Positions 34,518 to 42,210 of a DNA stretch of 64,000 nucleotides are shown piece after piece. Location: the NCBI GenBank assembly GCA_964519665.1, contig CAZFIV010000008.1, forward strand, positions 1 to 64,000, written 5' to 3'. Positions within the stretch are counted from its first letter, which is position 1. Each line of letters begins with the position of its first letter. The position numbers and the translations under genes were made by a program. Source of the stretch: JANQQN01 sp964519665 (GTDB taxonomy: Bacteria; Myxococcota; Kuafuiibacteriia; Kuafuiibacteriales; Kuafuiibacteriaceae). The notes beneath the pieces were generated by a model that saw only the letters and a list, made by a program, of their open reading frames with translations, was not told the DNA's origin and did no database searches.

Positions 34518-35462
34518 GTGGTGCGCATCCCCACCGGTCTACTGCTATGCGTCATCGCGGCCTGTGCCGCGGGGGACCAACGGGGGCCCGAGCGTCCGAA
34601 TGCAGGGACCGCTGATCGACGCCCTTCCGGTCCTCCGAGCGGTAGTCATGGCCCCGCCGGGCATCTCGAGCTCAAAGCCGCGGCGGCCGCCGCGGGGGCC
34701 GGCAATCTACCGTTGGCTTATCAACACTGTCTGGACGCCATCCGGAAGAATCCCCAGCTGGAACATGCGTACCGGCTAGCGGCCAGCATCTGCGCCATGC
34801 AGGGCAATGCGGAATGCGAACGGCAGAACTACGATGATGGTCTGACGGCGCTTCCCCGATCACCGGCCCTGCTGCGAGACCGCGCCTTGTTACATCTCGA
34901 GCAAGGCCAGTACGCGGCCGCGGTCAACCGATATGAACGAGCCCTGGCCATCACCGGCGAGACCTCCCCCGAGGCGATGGCCGATCTCGCGTACGCCTAC
35001 GTCTATGTCGATCGACTCGACGAAGCCGATCGACTCGCCCGGCGGGCGGTCGAAATCGACGACGCGTGTTTCTCATGCCAAATGGCCCTCGGGCAGGTGT
35101 GCTTATCCAGCAACGACTTCCCCGACGCGGTCACCGCGTTTAGCCAGGCCCGAAACCTGTCGCCTCGCGACCCGGACGCGCGCCGGTCCGAAGCCAAAGC
35201 ACGCTTCTTGGCCGGTGAGGTGCGGACCGCACACCAGCTGTATGAGGCGCTGGTCGTCGAATATCCGGACGACGCGCGGCTGCGAGTTCAGGCCGCCCAG
35301 GTCGCAATGGGCGCCAAAGCATACGATGCCGCGGTGACCCACCTTGAGGTGGTCGCGGCCGCCAACCCCGATCAAGAACAACTGCTGCGCCTGTTGGCCA
35401 AGGCCCGAACGAAGGCAAAGAACGCGCGCAGGGCGACGTCCAGGTCGCGCACAAGCGAGTGA
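34518..35462 (+). CDS. TPR-repeat lipoprotein
   Basis: Starting from the GTG at 34518 the N-terminus reads VVRIPTGLLLCVIAACAAG, a short signal with a lipobox (I-A-A-C), so it is probably a lipoprotein. From ~60 onward there are six or seven tetratricopeptide repeats (RDRALLHLEQGQYAAAVNRY and similar), which bind other proteins. The earlier in-frame start at 34485 would add 11 Arg-rich residues before the signal and is less likely. It lies 39 bases after the NtrY-like kinase. The partner is unknown. Confidence 0.75.
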   Translation: MVRIPTGLLLCVIAACAAGDQRGPERPNAGTADRRPSGPPSGSHGPAGHLELKAAAAAAGAGNLPLAYQHCLDAIRKNPQLEHAYRLAASICAMQGNAECERQNYDDGLTALPRSPALLRDRALLHLEQGQYAAAVNRYERALAITGETSPEAMADLAYAYVYVDRLDEADRLARRAVEIDDACFSCQMALGQVCLSSNDFPDAVTAFSQARNLSPRDPDARRSEAKARFLAGEVRTAHQLYEALVVEYPDDARLRVQAAQVAMGAKAYDAAVTHLEVVAAANPDQEQLLRLLAKARTKAKNARRATSRSRTSE

Positions 35463-35468
35463 GGTCAA

Positions 35469-35582
35469 GTGAACGACAAGCCGAACCCCAGCCAGATCAA
35501 GGTCAACATCGATCTCGATTCAGTGTCCTTGAAGAAGTTCCGAGGCCTTGCTAAGGCCGCGCGCCGACCGGCGTCGCTTTGA
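35469..35582 (+). CDS. Possible 37-aa small protein
   Basis: A GTG six bases after the TPR gene stop opens 37 codons (VNDKPNPSQIKVNIDLDSV...KKFRGLAK). GAGGT lies four bases upstream, slightly too close for an ideal site. The frame ends at TGA 35580-35582, inside the 3' end of the convergent sensor gene, an overlap of 32 bases. The amphipathic, charged composition is protein-like, but I recognise nothing. Confidence 0.35.
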   Translation: MNDKPNPSQIKVNIDLDSVSLKKFRGLAKAARRPASL

Positions 35583-37815
35583 GCGCGGCCTTGCCGTCCT
35601 TCTTGTAGACCTGAAAACGTACCGTTCGACAATTGTACTTCTTCATGAGGCTGTCGCGGTTCTTGACCAGCTTCGCGAGGAAGCGCTCGAAGGCGAGATC
35701 GTTCGTCGGCTCCCCACAGCGGCGCCGGAGATCGATGAAGCGTTCATACACTTCCTTGAAGTGCTCGTGGTCCTCGGGATCGAGGGTGGCGGACGGCGGC
35801 GCGGCCGCCCGAGACGTCGGGTCCCTTGCCGCCGACTGCGCCAGCAGGTCGGCCGGAACGGTCGCCACGACCGTAGCGTCGGGCTTGTCGTCCTGAGAGA
35901 AGGTATGGCGACCGGTCAGGTCTTCGCGGGCCGATTGCGCGAGCAGCTCCGATGCGACCGGGGCGACGACGGTCTCCTCCGGTCCGAAGGCGGCCCGCTC
36001 CTCCTCGTTCACATGAGGCAAGGCCGCCGGTTGGCGGAGGTCGAGGCTGCCCCCCCCTCGAACACCGGGCCTGGGAGCGACGGGCCCGGAAGGAGGAATG
36101 CTGACTTCCTCGACCGGTCCGGCCGCCTCGAGACTGCCGGCCATGGGTCGCCCTCGGATGTCCGCGGCTGATCTTCGGCTGCCTGCCGAGGCATCCGCCG
36201 GTCCGCCTTCGAGTTGCGCGATCGCCTCGGCGATCGCTTCTTCCGCCCCTGGCGTCGAGGGTACACCGAGCGCGGCCATATCCGACGGGTGGGTATCAGC
36301 GGGAGGGGCGAGCGCTTCCGTCTGCTCGCTGAGTTCGAACTGCGATCGTGCGGGCGTCGTATTGACCACCGGAGTGGGCACCGACGGAGGAACCGGCGAC
36401 GGCGGTAAGCTCTCGAAAGACAGGCTGTCGAGACCATCGGCGCCGAGCACTAGGTCGGGGCCCTTGTCGTCGCCGGCCGACGGCGGGGGTGGGGGCGGCG
36501 CGGCCAGAGGCGGCGCCGGCGGAGGCGACGCAGGCGGAGGAGAAATCGGTTGAGGAGGCGAACGCAGCGACGAGATCCCGGACGGCCCGCCCGGCGCCCC
36601 CGGCGGATTGGTTCCGAGAGGACCTAGATCGCCCAACGAGAGCTCCTCTTCGGGCCCGACCATCCCCGGCGGCCGGGTCGACATGCTCCCGATGTCCGCC
36701 GTGGGAACGAGGGCGCGGTTCGGGATCTTCAGCACGGTCATGTTGACCAGCTTCACGATGCGGCGAAAGGGACGGCTCACCTCGTTCTCGGGCATCTGGA
36801 GGTCGCCCTTGCCCATATTGAGGTCAGACAAGTGCTCGGCGATCTTGTGAATCGGCACCACGAAACCTCGGAAGTTCAGAATCCCCACCAACAGCGCGAC
36901 CAGAAACGCCGCCACCATCGCCCCCAACACGCCGCTCTGACGCTCGGCGATCTCGTCGAGCCCGGCCGTCGCATCGACCGAAACCACCCAGCTGAATTGG
37001 GGCGGCGCGCCCTCCACATGGGTCGAATAGGACACCAGCGCATGCCCGGTGGCTCGATGGTCGACGAAAAGCGGCAGTAGCGGAATGGTGTCGTCGGTGA
37101 GAGGTTCTTCGCTCTGCCCCGAGAAGTTGACGACCTCTTTCTTGGACGCCTCGACGACGGTCTTTGCGAGGGCGTCGGGCGCCGAACTCACGAGGACGCG
37201 CTTGTCGGAGGATAGCGTCACGTGGCCTCCGAGGCTCCCGCCCCAGGCGGTCACGGCCTCTTTGTCGATCGGCCGCCCGAGCACGATCGCGCCGAGGATG
37301 TCGCCGTCGTCATCGACCAGGGGTGCTCCCACGGCCACGACGAACTCGGGACGGGCGCTCCACAGTCCGTCCAGAGCGTAACCGAGCTGCGTTGAAACGA
37401 AGATCGGGTGGCCGTCGATCGACGGAGGGTTCTCGTCGATGTTCGATCGACCGGCCGACAAGAGAACGCGGCCCCGCCGATCGACCAGCCAGGCGAACCC
37501 GCGTTTTGGCTTCGCGGCTTCGAGCAACTTCAGGAGCCCCGTCAGGGCTCGTTCGCCCCGGGAGCCGGAGCGGCCGAGGTCGGCGACCTTGTTGCCGATG
37601 ACCGCTTCGTGCGCGGTCGCCATCACTTCCGTGAGCGAGTCGTAGGCGTCTTTCTCGACCATCCGGAGCAGACGGGGCACCGCCTGCTGCACGTAATCTC
37701 GACTTCTCTTTTGCGCCTGCTCGACCACCGAGGTCGTGTCGATGTACAGCGCAACCCCGAACGGTGTGAGGACCGTCAGGACCAACAAGGCCGCGTGTCG
37801 AGTCCAAAAGCTCAT
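35551..37815 (-). CDS. Membrane sensor protein with MXAN_5187-type C-terminal domain
   Basis: Two membrane helices (~8-25 and ~290-312) frame a large periplasmic sensor of Cache type (GFAWLVDRRGRVLLSAG). A HAMP-like region follows (VPIHKIAEHLSDLNMGKGDLQMP). A Pro/Gly/Ala-rich linker (~375-640) leads to a C-terminal domain of about 75 residues ending RTVRFQVYKKDGKAALKATP. That ending matches the C-terminal domain named after Myxococcus MXAN_5187, of unknown function. There is no kinase or methyl-accepting domain, so how it signals is unclear. The cupredoxin-like gene lies six bases upstream on the same strand. Confidence 0.75.
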   Translation of the reverse strand: MSFWTRHAALLVLTVLTPFGVALYIDTTSVVEQAQKRSRDYVQQAVPRLLRMVEKDAYDSLTEVMATAHEAVIGNKVADLGRSGSRGERALTGLLKLLEAAKPKRGFAWLVDRRGRVLLSAGRSNIDENPPSIDGHPIFVSTQLGYALDGLWSARPEFVVAVGAPLVDDDGDILGAIVLGRPIDKEAVTAWGGSLGGHVTLSSDKRVLVSSAPDALAKTVVEASKKEVVNFSGQSEEPLTDDTIPLLPLFVDHRATGHALVSYSTHVEGAPPQFSWVVSVDATAGLDEIAERQSGVLGAMVAAFLVALLVGILNFRGFVVPIHKIAEHLSDLNMGKGDLQMPENEVSRPFRRIVKLVNMTVLKIPNRALVPTADIGSMSTRPPGMVGPEEELSLGDLGPLGTNPPGAPGGPSGISSLRSPPQPISPPPASPPPAPPLAAPPPPPPSAGDDKGPDLVLGADGLDSLSFESLPPSPVPPSVPTPVVNTTPARSQFELSEQTEALAPPADTHPSDMAALGVPSTPGAEEAIAEAIAQLEGGPADASAGSRRSAADIRGRPMAGSLEAAGPVEEVSIPPSGPVAPRPGVRGGGSLDLRQPAALPHVNEEERAAFGPEETVVAPVASELLAQSAREDLTGRHTFSQDDKPDATVVATVPADLLAQSAARDPTSRAAAPPSATLDPEDHEHFKEVYERFIDLRRRCGEPTNDLAFERFLAKLVKNRDSLMKKYNCRTVRFQVYKKDGKAALKATPVGARP

Positions 37816-37821
37816 TGGTCG

Positions 37822-38559
37822 TTACTCACCCTGGGGGATAACGGTCACCCCCACATCCAGTTGACCGAGGTTGAGGTCGTTATTGGCGACCGTCACCTTT
37901 TGCCGCAAAACGATGCCGTCGCGTCCGATGACGCGAAGCTCGTAGTCACCCTGCGGAGCATCGAACGTGAAGCGCCCCCTGTCATCGGGAACGGCGGCCA
38001 CCCCCACCTCTCCGACGTAGACCAGCGCCTGCATATGCGGCCATTGCTCGACCCGAATGACTCTCAGCGGCTGACCGGGGCTGCACACGTAGGTCTTCTG
38101 AGCGCCCGGCTCGACCGTGGCGAACGCTTCGCCATCGACCGTCACCGTGACCGCGTCGCGATCGGCATTCACGAAGCTGACCTGGGCGTCCGATGCACAC
38201 GATGCGATGTTGGGGGAGAACTTCAGCCCCTCGATGGTGATCGACTGGTGCGCGGTCGGAGCCGGAATCGGAAGCGAGTTGCCGTCTTCAACGGCCAGGA
38301 ACAGGGCGACAGCCGGCTTGCTGAGGGTCGCCGATGGAGGTAGCGTGACGATCCGCTTGCGAGCGAAGCCGATCCGGTTACCGACCCGCGAGGTTTCGGC
38401 GACGGATATCGTTCCCTTGACCCGAGCCGCCCAAGCCACTCCCATGGCGGCGGTCATCAGCACCGTTGCCAACACGAGCCCGCCGGCACAAACACCGCCC
38501 CAGCGAGAATTGCGGCGGGAAACGAAACGACCCAAAAGGCGAAAAAGCGTACGCATCAC
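37822..38559 (-). CDS. Secreted cupredoxin-like / regulatory-domain protein
   Basis: A long basic N-terminus and a membrane-spanning signal (VCAGGLVLATVLMTAAMGVAWA) lead to a beta-rich body. Residues ~100-170 (ITIEGLKFSPNIASCASDAQVSFVN) recall cupredoxin-like domains that precede a carboxypeptidase-regulatory-like fold (FTFDAPQGDYELRVIGRDG). No complete copper ligand set is evident: the two Cys are both present but I cannot find the paired His and Met. It is just upstream of the MXAN_5187-type gene, six bases apart, and probably forms an operon with it. Confidence 0.6.
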   Translation of the reverse strand: MMRTLFRLLGRFVSRRNSRWGGVCAGGLVLATVLMTAAMGVAWAARVKGTISVAETSRVGNRIGFARKRIVTLPPSATLSKPAVALFLAVEDGNSLPIPAPTAHQSITIEGLKFSPNIASCASDAQVSFVNADRDAVTVTVDGEAFATVEPGAQKTYVCSPGQPLRVIRVEQWPHMQALVYVGEVGVAAVPDDRGRFTFDAPQGDYELRVIGRDGIVLRQKVTVANNDLNLGQLDVGVTVIPQGE

Positions 38560-38593
38560 AAGGCCTTCGGCTTGATCGCAGGTTGATAATCAC

Positions 38594-40027
38594 GTGTCAA
38601 ACAACCGTCCCGCAGCCCATGCATTTCCGACGCAAATCGCGCTACTCAGTGCGATTTGGCTGGTGGGTCTTCTCTGGTGCCTGAGCCTCGATGATCCTCG
38701 CCTGCGCTACGGATCATTTCTGGGCGGCATGGCCGTCGCCAATCTGGGTTGGCTCGGCTTGATTCGCGCCGTCAATCATCCCCGCATCCTGGGCGCCTCC
38801 GACGATATCCGGGCCGCACGTACGACGCGGATCTTCGGGGCCCTGATCGTGCTCGGGCTCGGGGCAAGGTTCGCTGCCTGGTGGTTACCACCCGCATTCT
38901 CGGAAGACGTCTTTCGCTACGTGTACGAAGGACGCGTCGTTTGGTTCTATGGCTGGGCATTTCCATTCACGCACCCGCCTGCCGATGCGCCCTCGTTGGG
39001 GGTCGCGCCCGAGCTGCTCGACCACGCGTGGCTGCGCATCAACCATCCCGAGCTGTCCACGATCTATCCCCCACTGGCCCAGATCACATTCGCGGTCGCC
39101 GGTGGATTGGGCGAGCTCGCGGGAGGTGGGCATCTCGGCTTCCTCAAAGCACTGTTGGTGGGCGCGGATCTGCTGACTTGGCTCCTGGTCACGCTCAGTC
39201 TGCGGGCCGTGGGCCGGTCGGCGCTCGAATCCGTGGGGTGGGGTCTCAATCCGCTGGTCGTCCTCGAAGTGGCACGCGAGGGCCACGCCGATAGCCTGAG
39301 CGCACTCGGACTCGGGCTTGGCCTGTACGGGTTCGTAGTGGCCCGGCCCCGTCTCGGCTACCTCGGCTTCGCCGCCGCAGCGATCGCCAAGCTCAACGGC
39401 CTCATCGTGTTGCCGGCGGCGGCGCGCACGACGCGGCGAGGATTGGGCCTCGCGATCGCGGTGTGCACCCTGGTGACCCTTCCCTATCTGTTCGCTGGCG
39501 GCACCGCCGGCGATGGATTGAGCGCGTACGCCTCGAAGTGGCGAGCCGGTGATGGTGCATTCTCGGTCCTGCTATCCGGAGCCGAGCTCATCCTCGGCGG
39601 CGATTGGGCCCGTTTGCCGGGCTGGAGCTCGACGGGCGAAATAACATTGACTCGACATCAGCTCGCCCGTTGGATGGTCGCGGGGCTGTTCGGAGGTTGG
39701 GCGCTGCTGGTCATCGTTCGGCCCGCGCCGATGAGCGCGGTCCCCGGACGAGCGGGGATGCTTCTTCTCGGCGTGCTGCTCCTGTCGCCGACCCTTCATC
39801 CTTGGTACGTTCTGTGGCTCCTGCCGTTCGTGGCCGCCGCCCCCAACTTCGAAGGCCGACGAGCGGCGGTGGCGCTCGCGGTACTCGCCCCCGCCCTTCA
39901 TCATCCCGGGTGGATCGAGCTGACCACCGGGCAATGGAGCGACCTCGGATGGGTTCGAGGCCTGGTCCACCTACCGGTCTGGGTGATGCTGAGCGCTGAC
40001 CTGGCGATACCCCGCCGAACCCGGTAG
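38594..40027 (+). CDS. Membrane glycosyltransferase, GT87/mannosyltransferase-like
   Basis: This 477-residue protein has about twelve membrane helices. The first loop carries FSEDVFRYVYEGRVVWFYG, where the Asp and the R-Y/Y-E pattern match GT-C-type transferases. STIYPPLAQI follows, a hallmark of the GT87 and alpha-mannosyltransferase groups that use lipid-linked sugars. SPTLHPWYVLWLLPF near the C-terminus is also typical. The ATG at 38594 lacks a clear ribosome-binding site. Donor and acceptor cannot be read from the sequence. Confidence 0.75.
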   Translation: MSNNRPAAHAFPTQIALLSAIWLVGLLWCLSLDDPRLRYGSFLGGMAVANLGWLGLIRAVNHPRILGASDDIRAARTTRIFGALIVLGLGARFAAWWLPPAFSEDVFRYVYEGRVVWFYGWAFPFTHPPADAPSLGVAPELLDHAWLRINHPELSTIYPPLAQITFAVAGGLGELAGGGHLGFLKALLVGADLLTWLLVTLSLRAVGRSALESVGWGLNPLVVLEVAREGHADSLSALGLGLGLYGFVVARPRLGYLGFAAAAIAKLNGLIVLPAAARTTRRGLGLAIAVCTLVTLPYLFAGGTAGDGLSAYASKWRAGDGAFSVLLSGAELILGGDWARLPGWSSTGEITLTRHQLARWMVAGLFGGWALLVIVRPAPMSAVPGRAGMLLLGVLLLSPTLHPWYVLWLLPFVAAAPNFEGRRAAVALAVLAPALHHPGWIELTTGQWSDLGWVRGLVHLPVWVMLSADLAIPRRTR

Positions 40028-40041
40028 CCTGGTCACCGACC

Positions 40042-40863
40042 ATGCCTCTGCAAGACGGTCTGCTCATCGCCGTGAAGGACGGCGTCGTCGAGCTCACGGC
40101 AAACCTCGTCGAACCCCACGGGGACGACCCGGCCAGCTTCACGGAGGCGCTTCAGCAACGCCTCGCAGAACACCAACACCAAGCGATGACCGATGACACG
40201 ATCATGGGCGACGAACTCGCACTGGCGAGCTGCATCGTGTGTCGGGACCCCATCCCCGATGCGTTGAAAGATCCGCTGCTCGGTCTCGGGTTTGCACCGG
40301 AAGATACCCCCCCAGGGGGACAACAACCGCGCTCGCTCTTCGGTCGGCTCGGCAGCAGCAAGCAACGGTCCCGCCTCGAGAAGTGGACGCTCCGATATCA
40401 TCGAAGCGATGAACTCGATCCGAGACTAGCCGCCTTCGAAGCCGCGTTGGTCGACGAAGTGCCGGCGGGCGCGCTTCCCGAGGTCGCTCTCGAAGGCGCG
40501 CACCGAGTCATCGACGGGGCGCGAACCTACCTGCAACTGCTGCTCGCTCCCGGGCTCGCCGGTCTCGAGGCCCTGGAACGTCAGCTCGATCAACTTCGGC
40601 GAGCCAAGAGCGGACGGTGGATTCTTCATGCGCGGGCCGTGCGGGGACTCGCCGGATTCACCGTTCAAAGCATCGCCGCCGAAGCGCCCGACACCCAATG
40701 GGGCCCCGACGAAGATGACAGTCCGCTGTGGGTTCGAGCGCCCCACGGGATCACGGTCGCGACCGACCCCGAGTATCGAACCGTCGAATTCATTCGCCGA
40801 GGCCTGCGAGCGTCCCTCTCCGACTACGTTCGCGACGTCCTTCGACAGTCGAAGAATCATTGA
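40042..40863 (+). CDS. Hypothetical protein, 273 aa
   Basis: I do not recognise this protein. It is soluble, with no signal peptide or membrane helix, and looks alpha/beta (LLIAVKDGVVELTANLVEP at the start). A helical centre (LAGLEALERQLDQLRRAKSG) precedes a beta-rich end. A lone CIVC pair near residue 55 (ALASCIVCRDPIP) could bind metal or be a disulphide. It begins 14 bases after the glycosyltransferase gene, and a PEGA-domain protein gene follows 37 bases later on the same strand. Confidence 0.55.
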   Translation: MPLQDGLLIAVKDGVVELTANLVEPHGDDPASFTEALQQRLAEHQHQAMTDDTIMGDELALASCIVCRDPIPDALKDPLLGLGFAPEDTPPGGQQPRSLFGRLGSSKQRSRLEKWTLRYHRSDELDPRLAAFEAALVDEVPAGALPEVALEGAHRVIDGARTYLQLLLAPGLAGLEALERQLDQLRRAKSGRWILHARAVRGLAGFTVQSIAAEAPDTQWGPDEDDSPLWVRAPHGITVATDPEYRTVEFIRRGLRASLSDYVRDVLRQSKNH

Positions 40864-40900
40864 CCGAGGCCCTTCGAACGGCATGCTATGGTCGACAGGG

Positions 40901-42205
40901 ATGACCGCACTCCGTTCTGCCTTTGCTTCGGCCATCGGCGTGGCTCTGCTCACCTCGGCCACCGCAGCGTCGGCTGCACCCGACCCGGTGCCCGACGAGC
41001 AGCGCGGGTCGACGGCGACCGAACCCGTTGCGGTGTTGGTGCTTCCGTACCAACCCATTCTGCGGTCGGTGCCTCAGGCGAAGGTGAAGCAAGCGACCGA
41101 GTACTTGCTCAAGGAGCTGAAAGCGACCGAAGGGCTCAGGGTGCTTCAAGGCGGCGTCGCCACGAGCCAGGGCGCCCCCGCCTCGCTCGAAGCGGCGGTA
41201 AAGCATAAGAACCAGGCGCTCGAGGCGGAAACCGCCAAGAAGATCAAGCAGGCGATCCACCACCACCGAGAGGCGATCGCCGCTTTCGAAAAGAACGCGT
41301 CGGCGCTGCAGGACGCCAGCGTCTATATCCGTACCCATCACGAGCTGGCGCGGGCCCTGATGTGGTCCGGCGCCGACGACGATGCGAAGGCGACGATCGA
41401 CGTCGCGGCTCGACTCGATCCGAGTTTCGAGCTCAAGCCGGACCAGTACTCCCGCCTGTACCGCGCTTGGTTTTTCGCAGCGGCCCAAAAGGTCGTTCGG
41501 GAGCGACCGGGCGCACTGATGGTGAAGAGCGCGCTGCCGGGAGCAACGGTCCAACTCGATGGCCGGCCGATGGATGTCGCGCCCGTCCTCATCGACCGAG
41601 TGGTTCCCGGTAAGCACCTCGTCACCGCCTCCGTCGATGGAGTGCCTCCCTTTGGCATCGTCGTTACGGTCGAGAGCCGGAAGCGATCCGAACTCGGGCT
41701 CGACTTCGCCGGGGTATTGGGGGGGCTAGAAGTGGGCGACGTGACCGATGCGGTCGCTCGCAACGAGCTGCCTCGGGAAGCCGTGGCCCAGGCGGCACAG
41801 GCCGGAGAAAACGCCAGGGCCGAGTACGTCGTCGCGGGTGGTCTTGCCAATGACCGAGTGGGCAACGACCTCAACGTGCACACGTTTGTTGTCCGGGTCG
41901 CCGACAGGCGGGTCATGAGCCTGAACCCGGTCGATTTCGACAGCGAGCTCCTGACCGCCGAGTCGGACGTGATCCGGGTCGTCCGCCAGGTCGCAGCGGC
42001 GATCGAGGAGTTCAGCGACGCCTCGACGAGCATCGCGGTGATCGAAAAGCGAACCAGCGGATTTGCCCGCACCACGCTCAATCAGGTCAACGGCGCACCC
42101 GAACCACCCTCTCGTCGAGCCGCGGCTCGTCGTTCGACCGGCCCCCGTAAGGTCTTCAAAGCGCTCGAAGGCGGGACGATCCGCATTCAAGACGAAGAAG
42201 AGTGA
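40901..42205 (+). CDS. Secreted PEGA-domain protein
   Basis: The ATG at 40901 gives a clean signal peptide (SAFASAIGVALLTSATAASA). The body begins with VAVLVLPYQPI, like the LpoB/CsgG-type periplasmic proteins, followed by a long helical region with TPR-like character (KIKQAIHHHREAIAAFEKN). Residues ~205-270 are a PEGA domain (MVKSALPGATVQLDGRPMD). An ATG six codons upstream (40883) is an alternative start. Such proteins are common in myxobacterial envelopes; the role is not known. Confidence 0.7.
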   Translation: MTALRSAFASAIGVALLTSATAASAAPDPVPDEQRGSTATEPVAVLVLPYQPILRSVPQAKVKQATEYLLKELKATEGLRVLQGGVATSQGAPASLEAAVKHKNQALEAETAKKIKQAIHHHREAIAAFEKNASALQDASVYIRTHHELARALMWSGADDDAKATIDVAARLDPSFELKPDQYSRLYRAWFFAAAQKVVRERPGALMVKSALPGATVQLDGRPMDVAPVLIDRVVPGKHLVTASVDGVPPFGIVVTVESRKRSELGLDFAGVLGGLEVGDVTDAVARNELPREAVAQAAQAGENARAEYVVAGGLANDRVGNDLNVHTFVVRVADRRVMSLNPVDFDSELLTAESDVIRVVRQVAAAIEEFSDASTSIAVIEKRTSGFARTTLNQVNGAPEPPSRRAAARRSTGPRKVFKALEGGTIRIQDEEE

Positions 42206-42210
42206 CGTGG

